64,000 nucleotides of DNA from Cheilinus undulatus (GCF_018320785.1 NC_054875.1:18168632-18232631); one strand, 5' to 3'; positions 23,850-37,833 are shown, counted from the first letter of the stretch. Notes: generated by a model not told the origin, from the letters alone. Numbers and translations: made by a program.

Positions 23850-26800
23850 TCACACATTTGTTTCTTTGCGCAGGCGTTTCATACGTTGCACGTTGTTCTC
23901 CATGGCAGTAGGATTAGTAATCTCTGTTGCACAGCTAGCAGGGAACCAGCCTTTTTCTCCATCTCGCATTCTCTCCCCATAACACCAGGCTGAACAGAGA
24001 AGAGAGCTAATTTAATCTGTTCTCCAGTTAAATGCAAGTTTTACAACACAACACCAATAAAGCATGACCTGCATTTGATGTAGGTCATAGATAAGGACTA
24101 AATTAAGGGCAAAATTCAACCACGAAATAGCGCACCTTCTTCTTTGAGCAGGACGATGACAAGCTCAGCTTGTTGCAGTCCCAACTCATCTGGCTCCTTT
24201 GGCATGTATGCTTTTGTGGCTTCATATTGTGGCTGACCTAAAACACATTCCCATAATGCAAAACTTAATTTACAAGATATAAATCTTAATTGTAGCCAGG
24301 GTTTGTGTTTTATATTACCGTTCTTCTAGTGAAGAATAATAAACTCCTGCTCTCTGTTTTCCAAAATTTGATTGCATTAACAGTCACTGGCACACCTAGC
24401 TCTGTTTAAATATATGTAACAATGTGAAGGGAGAACTTACCAAGCCCATCCATCTATAAGTTGGGAATAATCTCTGCCTTTTTAGTCCATTTTTTATGCT
24501 CTAACGCTTAACAGAAATTTTTTATTTTACATGCATTTATAATTTACAAATTGAATGTAAACTCAAATGAATAACAAACTTTCATTGCTTTTTTGGATTT
24601 CTGGTTTCTTATAAATTGAATATGCAAACTTACCAGCTGTTGGAGTGGAATTGGCCACCCCCTTGTGTTCAGTAAGAGCAACTATCCAACGCGCCCGGTC
24701 CACCCTTCAACAGTATGAATGGCACCATTAAGTATCACTCCAAACCCTTTATTGTGCAATTGTAATTAGCACTAAAGGTTAGTTTCATTTCAGTGAACTA
24801 AACTCATTGGACAGTTTTTGTAGTCATTAAGCTATCTGTCAGTAGAGGGAGCCAAACATACAACAGGTTTCTGGTCAGCTTTTCTACGCTTACTATGAAT
24901 ATGATTGAGTTAAAGGCTGCAATACCTGGACTCAGCCACCAGAGAGATCTGCTCTGCTCTCCCTTCACTGTTCTTGCTCATCTGCAGTCTGAAGGAAAGA
25001 TAGTGGCTGTTCCTGGAAGGTGGAGACAGCTGTCCTTCTGCATCCTCACCAACCTCCACCTCCACATTCTCTGGGGTGGCATAGTCCATCACTACAAAGC
25101 TCTCGTCACTGGACATACAGACTGGTTTTAGTATTTTTTCTTTCATATATATCAGTCAAAAAAAAAATGGTCCATGACCTAAATGTAGGACAAGTCCCAC
25201 AAATAAATTGCTTGAATGACTGTTTTTGCACATTATACCCTAGGTAAACCCAGCCTTAACTTTACTTTACACTTAACAAACACATGTTCAACATTTCTTC
25301 CATGGCTATCTGCTAAGTTAATTTCTTACGTATTATGACCTGAAGACTGGAGGCTGATGTGGACTTAAACTAAAAAATGACACTGAGCTGACATTGTTTG
25401 GTGTCTCCCTAACTCAAAACAGAAAGCAGGGGACTATTGAGCTGACATGCTGAATGCAAGATTGAAGAATCTCAAAAATGCCTGCTGAACATCCACACTC
25501 CTTTGTTTGTCCATTTTCACTGCACTTTCCCCTCTGGTTTCAGTGTTTCTCTCCGTGCAGCAGCTGGATTTACTCAGTGTTAAACTGGAGTCACCAAGAA
25601 AAGTTCAAGAAAGGCTGGCATAGTTTTGTCTTTTTGAGAAGTCTGTGATAGGGTCAGTGAAGATCTAAGTCTTTGATAATTCACAGTGCAGTTCAACACT
25701 TTCCTATAGGACATTTATGACTTAATATGCAAACAAATCTGAAAAAATTGTGTTTTTTAATCCCACTGACCTCTTCTTCTTAGTGACAATTAGTACATCA
25801 TTAAATAGAAACAGGTAGTAGCTCCTTGTACTGAAAGCTCTCCAGATGCTGAGCTCCTCACTAAACACAGCAAGTTCACCACGCTTCTTCAGCCACCGTG
25901 ATGATGATACTAGAGGAAATGGCTAAAAGGACAAAAGAGTTTTCAGTCAAGGTGCATAAACTGGACTATATTCTTTAGCATAATTTGAGAAATTAGGTCT
26001 AATTTAATGCTAATTGACAATGCATACTCTGTGTACAATTGACTGAGCAAAGGTTTTTGTTGAGAAACATACTGTCAGCTCTTACCTTAATTTTACCAAA
26101 CTCCATCTGTTTTTGGATTGTATACATCTGCTCCGTCCTTTCCATCCGCCTTGCCCCATCATTGCAGCTAGAAACTAACTGTTGAAATAAATGCAAAAAT
26201 GACAAGGTATAATCAACATATTCAAAAAAACATTTTCTCTAGAGCCCACTTTCTAATGTGGAAATACTGGGTGCATCCCTTTGAATGGGCTGTTCTCGAC
26301 ATACGTACCTTGCTGATGGCATGCAGAGCCCAGACAGCAGCAAAGTATTCTGCTGTCTTATCTGGAGTTTTCTGGCAAATCGTCTGTGAGACAAGGACAA
26401 AAGTGTCAGCCTTAATCTGAAAAAGAACTGGTGTTCATACAGGTGCTTACATGAAGTTCACATTTTTCAAGTTTTGTTATGTTGCAGTCTGACATCACGG
26501 TGGATTAAAATCATTTTTTCGTATTAATCTACACTCACTACCCCACTATGACAAAGTGAAAACAGAATTTTAGAAATGTTGGCAAAGTAATTTTAAATGA
26601 TTAAAAAAACAAAACAAAACATAAAGATCACATTGACATAAGTACTCAGCTCCTTTACAAAAACACTTGAAATTTTACTCAGGTTCCTCCCATTTCCATT
26701 GATCTTTACAGAGATGTTTCTACACCTTGACTGAAGCCCACTTATTAAATTGACAGGGGATAATGTAGGAAGGCACACACCTAGAGATAGAAAGCCTCAC

Positions 26801-29800
26801 AGCTGATCATGCATATCAGAGCAAAGACCAAGCCATGAGGTCAAAGAACTGCCTCTAGAGCTCAAAGTCTTGTAGCAAGGTACATTTCTCAAACAGAAGA
26901 AGTTTGGCACAACCAAGACTCTTCCAAGAGCTTGTTCCCCAGCAAAACCAAGTCATGGGGGGAAAAGGGCTTTATAGAGAGAAGGGCCTTAATGAGGGAA
27001 TCCGATTGTCCCTCTGACTGAGCTCTAGAGATACTGTGTGGAGATGGTAAAAAATTGCAGAAGAGGAGACATCACTGCAGCCCTCCATCAATCTGGGCTT
27101 ATTGCAGAGTGGCTAGACAGAAGCTCTCTTCAGTGCAAAACAGATTAAAGCCTGCAAGGAGTTTGCAAAAAAAAAAAAAGTCTCCAAATGAAATCCAAAT
27201 GGGCTCTTGTAGCTAAGTCAGGATGACCATCGCATTCTTGGTCACCTCTCTTGCCCTTCTCCCCTGATTGCTCAATTGGCAGGCTGACAAGCTCTTGGAA
27301 GTCCTGATTGTGCCAAACTTCTCCTGTTTGACAATTATGGAGGCCACTGTGCTCTTAAAAGCAGCAGAATTTTTTTGTAGCCTTCCCTTAGATGTGTGCC
27401 TTGCAACAATGCTTTCTTTGAGCCCTGTAGGCCGTTTCGTTGACCTCATGGCTGGGTTTTTGATCTGATACGGAGATCATGATCAGCGGTGAGGCCTTCT
27501 ATAGAGAGAGGTGTGTGCCTCTCTCTATAGGGTCTTTTTCAATCAATTTAATTTAAATCAATTTAATTTAACAAAGGTGGGCTCCAGTCAAGGTGTAGAA
27601 ACATCTCTGTTAAGATCAAGAAAAATTGGAGGAACCTGAGAAAAATTTCAAGTGTTTATGTAAAGGATCTGAATACTTATTTCAATGTCATATTTTATTG
27701 TTTAAATTGTTAATCAATTTGCAAAAAAACAAAATAAAAAAAAAGTAAAAATCAGTTTTCCCCTTTGTCATAGTGGAGTGTATATTTAATAAAAACAATC
27801 TTTTCAATCAACTGTAACATCAGGCTGCATTAAAACAAAGTAGAAAAATATGAAGGGGGTCTGAATACTTTCTGAATGCACTGCATATAGCTGTCTCAAA
27901 TCACTTTTTGTTTGCATGAAGTGGGGTTTTCTGAAGGCCATAATTTGGATTGTGATGTTTTTCAGGGTTCTGTTCTGAGGAACACTGCTATTTTCAATCT
28001 AATTCTATTTCATTTTTATTCTATAGACGTAGTGCTGCACTGATGTGTTTAACTCATGACTTAGGTCAAAAACAGGGCCTTTGTGCCTTCATCTAAAACA
28101 TACTTATTTATGGAATTTCCTACAATTTCATGACAAAACTGACATCTGTTGTTTTATAGAAACAAAATACAATGATCTACGTTTGTTATCTCTAAAAAGA
28201 AATAGCTCAAAACTAACTTCTGCAAAACTCTGCTCCAGGTATGTTGACTAGCACCTTGAAGGGAACTCACATTTCGCAACTATATTTGTGTCTGAACTTT
28301 CTGAATTGATTTTGGGTCTTTTTTATTGTTTTGACTTGGTCATGTAATATTGTATTCGGTTTAATGGTCCAAGCCACTCTAACAGCCTTAAAGTTATGGA
28401 AAAATTAAAGAACATGACATGTTCATTGTGACATGAACACAATGTTCTTTAGGTAACTGCAGTCAATCTAATAATCTTTTTTTTTTTCTTTTTTTTTTTT
28501 TTAAACAGAAAATTTAATCAATAGCAACGGGCTGCTCTGACTGATCACCATATTATTTTCGCAGTGACCTGAGCCATAGATGTTGAGAGTTATTCATAAA
28601 AGAAAGCAAAGGTAAACTGACATCCAATAGCAGTGGCAGTCTGGTGACTCGCTGCATCGGAAGGATAAGGAAAGAGATCATGGGCAGGCCTCCGCATTCA
28701 CTGCTCCCTTCAATTTGCCTTAGGGTCTCTTTAAAAGCAGCGTTACTGGTCCTAACAAACAGAAAGAATCAGTAAGCTCACCTTGACATATTAGTGCATT
28801 AACTCTAGTTTCTGACAATTTTATAGCATACTCACAGCAGCTTTTGCAATGTTCTCTGCTGAAAGGTTTCATTAGAGCAGTAGACAATATAGGGCTCAAA
28901 GTGGTGGGCAGCGTGGTTCTGAACAATATCGCTAATGTCCCGGATTACTGGGTTGTCATAGTGACGCCGTTCAAGGTCCTCAAAAAAACTGAAATAGAGA
29001 GAGATTGGGAGGTTAAAAAAGAAGTGAAAGTGTTTTTCCTCCCACGGACTTAGTAATTGAGCAGGGTACATAAAGCTGTGTCCAGGCTGGACTGAGTGTG
29101 ATAACTTTAACCTTTTAAATAGTATGATATGTATATGTGTAATAAATTCTTGAATCATTTTATATGTTAATGTATAATTGTTTTCATTCTGACACTTTCA
29201 TCATCAGACAATGTAAGTAACAACAAACTATCACCTTATGTCAAAACCAAACAGCACAATGCACCATATTGTTTAAGAACCCATTTACATGATGTTTCAA
29301 GTTTGCAACTTAAGTAAGGGTTACTGAAATATCAAGTCATATTTATAAAATTGTGTAGCTGATCATTTTTGAGCCTGTAACTTCAGAATATAAAACAGAC
29401 ATCTATTTTCCCTAGTATACAAAAATTCAAAAACCTCTGGTGAAATCTATTTTAACTCCAAATTCCACGTGACCCTTTCTGTCTGAACTTTGTGTCATTA
29501 TTAGCAATATTAACACCATACATGACTTTGAGCTCCACCCATTCCATAAAAAGATGTAAAATGACACCTGAAAAACAGCCCAGCCCAGGATAGAACAGCA
29601 GAACTCTAATGCATACTGTATGTCAGACATGTCATACAACTTTCTTCCGATACATTAATTATGAGTAGTTCTGGATTCACAGGCACTGTTTCTTACGGAC
29701 AACAAAAGAATCCAAGATAAAGTGACATCTACTCCTCTTGGTTTCACTGGTTTCAATCTCATTCAAAGTAATGTTTTCAGCAATACACAGAGCAACACAG

Positions 29801-32800
29801 GCTGCTTGCAAACACATTATCACCTTAAAGCCGGGAATACCATTCAGAGCAGCAGAACCAGTTTGTTAAACATGTTTTAACGTGTCAGTGAAGCCTACTG
29901 GATACCAAAGACATACTAAGTGCCCTGATTCGTTAAATTTCCACCTTAAATCTTTTTTCAATGAGAATACAACAGAGTCATAAAGTTTAAATTATATGAA
30001 GACTAGCTGACACAGAATGCAGTGAACAGCTCCATTATGCTGATTAACACACTGATAGCATTAGATTTTACTATAGGTAATCACCTCCCTCATTTCCATC
30101 CCCCTCACACACAAATACAGCACGCAAACAAGCAAGACTGTAAGAATATGAAATGTGTTCCCACCGTCTGCTGACTTGATGGATGACCGAAATGTTGGAA
30201 AAGAGGTGATGGTGCTCTGTGGCCGTCATTGTCTTCCTCAAGGCCTCATTACTCTTGAAGTGACGTACCAGGATACCCAGGCTGTGCAGGTATGAGTGCT
30301 CTGATGTGATTATCTCAAAAATGGCCTGTCAAAAAACCATGCATAATCGTCAACCTCCTAAAATAATGGCCTAAGTCATATTTTCCAGTTTTTTAGGGGA
30401 CAGAAAAAACTGAATCAAATCTAGGGTATATGACATTTATTAACCATCCCACAAAGAAAGGTTATGACAATAGATGGCTATTGATAATACTTACAATGTT
30501 GTCAGTCAATTATTTAACAAAAGTGGATTAGATGACTTGGGCCAGTTTATGAACATGCCTTTGTGACTTGGGCAATTTTGAACCTGACTTGGCCAAATTA
30601 TTTCTGGAAAAAGTGACTTAGGCAAAGCAGTGTACTTCTTTATTCCCCAACTGCTGTGACAGATCATGGAGAAGGGTGAGAGACAAACATTTGAAAATGT
30701 TAGTGGAGCTCAGGGGACAGAGACGTGCTGCTCCATCTCTTTAATGATGGTCTCATTGTCATTTTCACTGGATGGGGTCTGATCAGAGTAAGAATAGTCA
30801 AGATCATCTCCTACCAAAAAGGAAAAACATTTTAACCCTTTTAGGCATATGTGGGTCCAAATCATGCCAGTGTGTGCTCTCTGTCATCATGGAGGAACAG
30901 AGGAACAACAGATGCATTGAGATATACTGTGTTTTGATGGATTTACCCACAGTGGAGAAATATCATAGATTTTGACTGTCTATGTTATGTTTGTAGTTTA
31001 GTTTACGTCTCCTTGATGAAAACTAAACTTACTTTAAGTAAGAGTTTTTGTCATCAAAGATCTTTAATAGCATGTCTTACACCCTTATTCGTATGAGAAT
31101 TGCCTAGGGACCTCTGATAATTTGTAATAATCATCCATGACGTCCGTGTTTTTAATCACGTACAAAATCAACCATGCCTGTAATTTGCAGAGTAAAATTT
31201 CCAGAGCAAATTACCTACCATATTTCAGTGCACACAGAGATTACCCAGGCAATACTAATCCCGTAGGAATCGGCAAATGCCTGTTAATGATGAATAACAT
31301 AAATATTTAAAAGTGGGGGATTTAGTTGCTCAGCGTGTTTTATTATGATCAGGATTGTTGGTGACCAATAAGATGGCACTCTATCTGAAGGTGAACTGAT
31401 TCAGACAGGACCAAAGGCTATTAGCTGTGTGCCATTAAAGATATATTGCAATTAATAAAACAGAAACAAAAAATACCCTGGAAGCGTAGAATAGCACTGA
31501 TGTTTGGAGAGAATATTATTTTAATAAAGCAAGTAAAGGACATTCTGCCTGATGGACTCTGCTATTTTCTGTCAGCAGGAGGCTCTAATGTTTGTGTTAT
31601 TACACAGCATGCACCCCAGATAAGCTTTTAGTTCAGCAAACATAAAAGCCAAACATCACAACAAGACATTCTTAACCCTAACAGTAGTCTAAAAGTTGTA
31701 TGGATTGGCTACAATCTGGAGCCCTCTGTTCTTGAACGAAAAGAAAACCTGTTAAGTCGCTAAGGGTCCAAAAGTGCAAAACAAGCTCCTAACCATAGGA
31801 CACTGACTGAGTGTGATCACGAAGACAGGGTGTGGCTTTACTCAGGGTTGTTGTGCAAACAATATCTGCAAATGAAAGCACAAAGTAAATGGGAAAATCC
31901 ACCCTCAAAAAGCATTACACGGATCATTTCTATAGATCTACCCAGTATGAACATAAAGTTTTGAGGGCAGGAAGACGTCTTCATCAAACTGAACAATGTT
32001 ATTCAGTGGGAATACAAAAGAGCTGTTATGTTTTCTGTGGACACACTTGGCAGTACATGTGATGCATATCGGCACATACAGAGACATACAAATGTACCTC
32101 TTGTCTCTTTCGTTCCTGAGGTGAGATGTTTGTCAGAATGCCTGTGTCCTTCACCTTTAAGAAAGACAGATGAAAACAAACACTAATGCTGCTATCTGTC
32201 TTTTCCTGAGATAAAGCTTGTTATGCAGATGGTACAGATGAACAACAACATTTCCAGCTTGTTAGACAAGCTTGGTGCACGGTCATGTTATGTAGCAATT
32301 TACATATGTAGTAGCTTTAAAACAGCTGGCTATTCTATAGCATCACTTTTAATGAATGAGTTTTACAGAGAACATGTATTATTTCAAGTGTTTAAGTCAG
32401 ACATCTAAGGTTTTGATTTAGTCTCGCTTAATGTTTCATATGTCAGTGCAGCAAGGGATACCTGTGGCAGCTGGCTCCAAGTGAGCTGTACAGGTCGGTA
32501 GCTCTTGACCACGATGCCCTGATCCTCTACAGGAGCCTCCACAACCACAAAGTCATCTAGAAGCTCATCCTGGTTCGTGGAGTGCAGGCCTCTCTCGCGA
32601 ATCTCCTGGTAGAGGCGTGGTGTAGCTAAGGATCACATCAACATAAAAAGTTAAGCCTTAATTTTAAAGTCTCAGTTTTTTATGTCACACAGAGACTATC
32701 GTGGTAGCAGAGTAGAGAAAAACAGTGGAAAAATTTAGTCCACAATAAACAGGTTTATAATAATTATCTCTCCTCTGCTCATGTATGACAGAATTCTGCG

Positions 32801-34679
32801 TTTATCACTTTAATTCATATATATCAAAAAGCTAATCAGAGGTATTCTGATCATAATAAATGAAAGATGGAAGCGTTGTTGGAATCTGTTAATGTAATAA
32901 TATGTACCATATACCACTGACAATTACAGTGTGGGAGGTGAGAATGAATGTGTTTAGAAAAATGCAGCCTACTGCCTGGATTGTGTCATTACAAATAACT
33001 TGATTAAACCCCCCCAAAAATATAGATACATTTTAGGAGGATGCACTTTTTTTTGCATGATTGCAACCGAAAACACAAAGCAGCCGGAATGTTTACAATT
33101 CAGTTTTAAAAAAAATTTAGCATCTATTTACAATTTTTGAAAAAATATCAACATTATAAAACTGTTTAATCAAACCATAAAATTATACATTTTCATAAGT
33201 AGAAAGTTGCGATATATGACATTCATTAACAAATGACCAAAGTCAGTGCTCCACAATTTGATATTTTTTTGCAATTAAGTTGTTTTGAGAATCTTTTTTA
33301 ATCAGGTCATCTACTATTGCCATAAGGAATTTTTAATTAACATGTTGAATATGCTAGTTATTGTTTTCTCACTGCATGTCTAGTTGTATGAATATCCCCA
33401 CTGTTTAAACCTAATACACAAAACTACTTAAAGGAGTCATAGTTATTTCCCATCTATTTGTAGTTCTTTAGTCACAAAAAGAGAAGTGGACATAGTGACA
33501 TATCATTTAACCTACCGTCTTTGAAGGACCCACGCTTGTTCTGGTTCCTCTTTCTTCTTCCCAGGGTTCGCTATAGAGGAGACAGCATGCAGTCTGAGAG
33601 CAACACTCTGGAATACATAAGCCTCAATAACACTCAGCATTTCTTAGATATATTTATTTTTTCTCAGCATCTTATCTCATCTTCAGCACTGTTTGTTACT
33701 TTAAAAGTTAGTTTAGTTTAGTTGTACCATTTGTAACGGTACAACTAAACAAGTGGTTGATAACAGCAAGGACTTCGCAGACTGCTGTGGAAACAAACCA
33801 TCACTACAACTACAACAAGCCTATGACTAACAGAGAATGACAATGGGTACAGGCTAAAGGCCATGCCTACTGTGGCCTTTCCAGCTAAAAATACTGCATA
33901 AATTATGCTCTGTTCTAATTTTGAAGACCCAAACTTGCATCAAAATTGACACTTTAGTTTGGCCATTAGATCTTTGAAGTTAAATTATCTAGAAATTTCT
34001 GACTAAATTATCTTCTTACAGTGTTATTAATCTGTGAGCTACAACTCCAAATTCAATTTAATTATAAATATATTAACCATTTACAGTTGTATGATAACCA
34101 ATGTACCTTGCGCCCAGGGCTGCGAGCAGGACCAGGACTTTGTGCTCTATCCTCTCTGACTGGTTTCAGTTGTGATGGTGACCCTTGTCCTGCAGCCATA
34201 GCTTCAATGTCTAGGCTGGTCACAGCCGCTCTGTATGATTTGTTCCTTCGGTTCCTCCTCAACGCAAAACCATCTCCATCACTATCATAGTCCTCCCAAG
34301 ACACATCTGGACCCTGGGCTGAGTGACGACTCCTGATACCACTACTGGAGATCTCCAGTCCCACTGGGAAGGTCACCACAGTAGTGTGGTGGCGGTTTTT
34401 AGGTCGGCTGCCTACAGCCAAATTTTTGGGGATGAGTTGATAGGTGCCAGTCTTCAGTGCTGCAGGACTTTGGGTGCTGAGAACCACATGTTGAGGCACC
34501 ACCTTCCTGTCTACTTCATCTCCCTGCAGAATGGAGTCTTCAGACTGGGTTGTTGAGGAGCTTTGTGATTGGCAGCTTTCATCACCTGGCTCTGATATAT
34601 GGAGTTCTGTAGCAAAGTGGCTCTCCAGGATTAGAGAGGCCTGGTCGGCCATGGAGCTGTCAGATGGGCTGTTGGACAT
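23850..34679 (-). CDS. arhgef16: Rho guanine nucleotide exchange factor 16 (ephexin-4)
   Basis: Fourteen coding exons join in phase (minus): 34679-34107, 33570-33516, 32625-32462, 32154-32098, 30325-30165, 28988-28836, 28751-28622, 26383-26309, 26178-26086, 25922-25771, 25108-24926, 24704-24634, 24237-24136, 23989-23850. They give 702 aa (human about 709). The N-terminus (1-280) holds the family segment '[18 protein letters not shown]' and '[13 protein letters not shown]'. DH domain about 284-475 ('[20 protein letters not shown]', '[18 protein letters not shown]'). PH about 488-622 ('[12 protein letters not shown]', 'RARWIVALT'). SH3 about 627-690 ('[13 protein letters not shown]'). It ends ETNV, a class I PDZ ligand. 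Ephexin-4 activates RhoG (and reportedly Cdc42) at the plasma membrane downstream of EphA2. Start chosen at 34679, where 'MSNSPSDSS' aligns with the family N-terminus; the exon's acceptor is at 34751. No frame break. The 26.5-27.9 kb intron segment is a Tc1 copy. Confidence 0.96.
26456..27885. mobile_element. Tc1/mariner-like element in an arhgef16 intron, rearranged
   Basis: The right end is the inverted form of CAGTGCATTCAGAAAGTATT, next to TA at 27886. The left end lacks the outer 35-40 bp but retains 'ttcacatttttcaagttttg'. Inner inverted blocks ('gagatgtttctacaccttga' near 26715 and its inverse near 27595) pair over about 100 bp. A transposase N-terminus lies on the minus strand at 27449-27213 ('[19 protein letters not shown]'). 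A short perfect hairpin, TATAGAGAGAGG and its inverse, is at 27498-27530. Inactive. Confidence 0.8.
28475..28505. repeat. T-rich tract in arhgef16 intron
   Basis: A run of T with a single C, about 120 bp from the 28622 exon end. On the coding strand it is an A-run inside the intron downstream of that exon's donor. Simple low-complexity sequence. Confidence 0.8.
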
Positions 34680-35551
34680 GGCACCCACTTCTAAGGTGAG
34701 AACCTTACTCGGCCGACTAAGACTTTCAGCAGCTACAGCATTTGAAGAGTCTGAAGAGGAGAGAGGAATAACAGCTTTAACACAAAAAACCAAGAACTTA
34801 AGTTGAAATTGCAATTGAGATATGGTGGAAAAGGAGGAGTTTCATAGTCTTTTATTAGAACGACCCACAAATACCACTGTTGACCCGTATCGGGGAACAC
34901 AAAACATCAGTAATCTCCAAACTTTGTTGAATATATACAGAATTAAACAACAGAAAAATACTTTTGAAATATTTTGTTTTTTCCTCCCATTGGAGGGGGG
35001 AGCCTCATCTGTGATGAAGTTCACAGGTCAGTCTGACGGAGCTGGCAGGTTTGTAAGTCCCTATCGAGGGACTCAACTCGTGACTCACCTCTTATTCCTA
35101 CATTGCACTCAACCCTCGCAAATCACGAAGAGTTCAGCAAATCATCACAGAAGCAACTGGGGAAGAAAATTACACGTACTCCTCTAATAATAAGGCTTCT
35201 GCAAATCTGCCATAAGCAAACATTAAACCTTCAGGTGGGGACTTGCATATTATCCCGGCTTTTGCCTTATAAACATGTCATTAAAGTGCAACGCTTAAAG
35301 TTATATCACTTGGCCTTTACAGACCGGTAATTAAAAAACTATATAGCCTACTACAATAATTCATCAATTAAATGTACTCAAAATTCCCCTGTAGCAGTAG
35401 CCAATGACTTTCCAGTTAACTTCTCGTTTTAGGACGGATTAGGGTGGGAGCAAAAAAAATGTCTGCCTCACATTCCCCTGGTTCAGAACAGAGAGGTGAC
35501 ACGCAGTTCAAGACACAAACACTGCTGGGAACAGTTAAACCGCTTTCTTAC

Positions 35552-35690
35552 CTTTGTAAGGCCGTCTTAAAAATGTAACAGTACGGTTCTCCAGGGGGTC
35601 GCTGTCTGTTGCGTTAAGAAGTGTTGCTTTGGCAGCTGCAGTCCTCCGCTTCACTTTTTCAGATATTTCTTACTCACGCACTTCCTCCTC
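35552..35690 (-). promoter_or_regulatory. arhgef16: Probable arhgef16 first (noncoding) exon and promoter
   Basis: On the minus strand, 'acggccttacaaag|gtaagaaagc' gives a strong splice donor at 35551. CpG-bearing DNA lies upstream, with a CRE-like TGACGTC at about 35726-35732. The first coding exon has its own acceptor at 34751-34752, so a noncoding exon must lie upstream, and this is the best candidate. The transcription start is not determined. Confidence 0.5.
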
Positions 35691-36157
35691 CTATTGCAGG
35701 CGTCCATTTAGTCTTGCAACCGACGTCACAACAGGTGAGTGTCAATCAATAAGCATAAAAGTAGAATCTCAATTTAGATCACTACAAGGAAAGACTGAAG
35801 GCATCTGTTTACGTTAAAAAAGCAGCTTGGAGTTTGGATTTCACAGCCATTGATGTCTGCCTTTCTTTACACTCTATTAAATATAAAATAAAAAAGTAAT
35901 GTCGGCTTAACCACGATGTGAGAAGTCAACAGATGTAGAAGACAAACTGTGTTCAAATTCACATTGACGAAATGCCCACATTTGTTGACGTTCTGAATTT
36001 CTATGTTTTTGATTTTTTTTTTTTTGTCAACTGTACAGCATGATTGACAAAATACAACTGTTTACTGCCATCTGGTGGCCAAAGAAAGACATACAGCTTG
36101 CCATTTTCCAATGTCCATTGAAAATTTATGTTGAGGACTGTTTCCCTTGTTTGATAA

Positions 36158-36340
36158 ACAGGGCAATGGATAGAGCCAGGCATGAGATAGTGGTAAATGC
36201 CATGTGGTGGACGAGCCACAGGCTGCACCCAGCTGCCCGCGTACATGTGGGGCGACCGAGGGGCGTAGCTAGGAATTCTGTGCCCCCAGAAAGAAAATTG
36301 CACACTTTGCCGGCCAAAAAAAAAAAAAAAAAAAAAAAAA
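36158..36340 (+). mobile_element. Poly-A-tailed dispersed repeat
   Basis: A GC-richer block with 'ggggcgtagctaggaattct' ends in a 25-A run at 36316-36340. The A-tail suggests retroposition. No target duplication was found and the family is not named. Confidence 0.4.
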
Positions 36341-36649
36341 GAATTTATAACTATCCTTGCATTTTAATGTATTTTTGAACTGCATAATTTCCCCGTGTTA
36401 ATGAACAATATATTTTCTTTTCTTTTCTTTTCTTTTAACTAAGGATAGATTACAATTATGTGTACTATTTCCCTTCCAGTTAGAGTATGTGTTTATTAGC
36501 TTCTTCCCAAAGTTTAACACAATATACCATTTTAGTTTTCTGACCCCCACATTAGCAAATGCTGACAATACTGCATATGGATTTGTTCAACTCTCCTCAT
36601 ATTCACAACCCTAAGAAAAAATCTTCGTCTTCCCTGCTTTCTTTACTGG

Positions 36650-36810
36650 ATCATCCTCATCTTGTGCCCCCCTCTTTTTTTGCCTCCATCATCCTTATCT
36701 TGCTATCCATCCTTTCCTCTCCTTCATCATCCTTATCTTGCTTTCTATCCTTTCTTTCTTCCCCCCATCATCCTTATCTTGCGCTCTGTCCCTGCTTTCT
36801 TCTCCATCAT
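36650..36810. repeat. Pyrimidine-rich degenerate minisatellite
   Basis: The phrase 'catcatccttatcttgc' recurs at about 36687, 36725 and 36766 (spacing 38-41 bp) within an almost purely C/T strand. Such tracts can form triplex DNA; no function is shown. Confidence 0.75.
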
Positions 36811-37833
36811 CCACATATTTTATCTCCCCATCTCCTACAAGGTCCTTCTACAAGCATTAATTGATAGAGCCTTTTAAAGCTAACAAACAATAAAACGGGC
36901 TAGTGAGGCTACATGGTGCTAGTTTTACTATCAAGCTATCAACCCTTAACAACAGCTTAACTAATTCTGTTACAGTAATGCATCAAATAATCCTTGTAAA
37001 GCCACTGTAGCTCAACAACAGTAAGAATATCAGGAGGGCCTAAACTGAAATAACACTGATTAACTAAAGACTCGACCTAATTCTGGACACTCACAAATAA
37101 AAAAAAGTCACATATTTCCACAGCCCTTGTTTGGAGAATCTCATGGATAGGTCTGTTGATTTCGTAGAGAAGTTCTGATGTAAATTTAGAAAAAAATAAG
37201 TAAATGACTAGACAGTGACGGACTGACACTGAAAAATCAAACTGGCCTTTTCAAAAGACAAATCAACATTAAATCAAATGTTAATAACAAGCTTGACCTG
37301 GAATCTTGGAGACTGAGTTGGTCAATAAATGAGCAACACCGAACAACCAAATGACGTTCAATATAATCATTGCATTACAGCACGGCAAAATTACACACAG
37401 AAAACAAACTCATTTTCTTTTTCTGATTGTGTTATCCACCGAAAACCTTTCAAAAGCTGTCCATAGAAATATATTTCCAATTCAATAATCACCCAAAATA
37501 CACAGGAGAGTTGTGCAGAATTAGCTGTTCACAGTGAGCCTATCTCTGCCTCACTCACAGCTGACAGCTGTCAGTCTCAGCTGCAGCAGCAAGGATAGCT
37601 CCATATCTGGGTCATTCCAGAATTGCGGGTACATTTTGAGTATAGAAAGAAAATGAAAAGTTGTATCGATTTTTTTCAACATTTTTTTTGTTATTCTCAT
37701 AGAACACACTTTAAATTGAACATTTTCAGTATTTGCTGAGCTTAAACCTGTAAGATTTAAAATATTCAATGCCAAAATCACTGTAGTAACAGAAAAATCT
37801 GACGACTCTGTTAGGGACAAATTGGGTCATATA

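Larger units (their letters stand above)
35733..37604. other. Intergenic stretch upstream of arhgef16
   Basis: No gene recognised. It holds a degenerate repeat with a poly-A tail (about 36158-36340) and a pyrimidine-rich minisatellite (about 36650-36810). The remainder is AT-rich without supported features. Confidence 0.55.

Noticed and set aside
34531-34806. Plus-strand frames opposite the large arhgef16 exon
   Set aside because: They are antisense shadows of a verified coding exon whose product aligns with the ARHGEF16 N-terminus.
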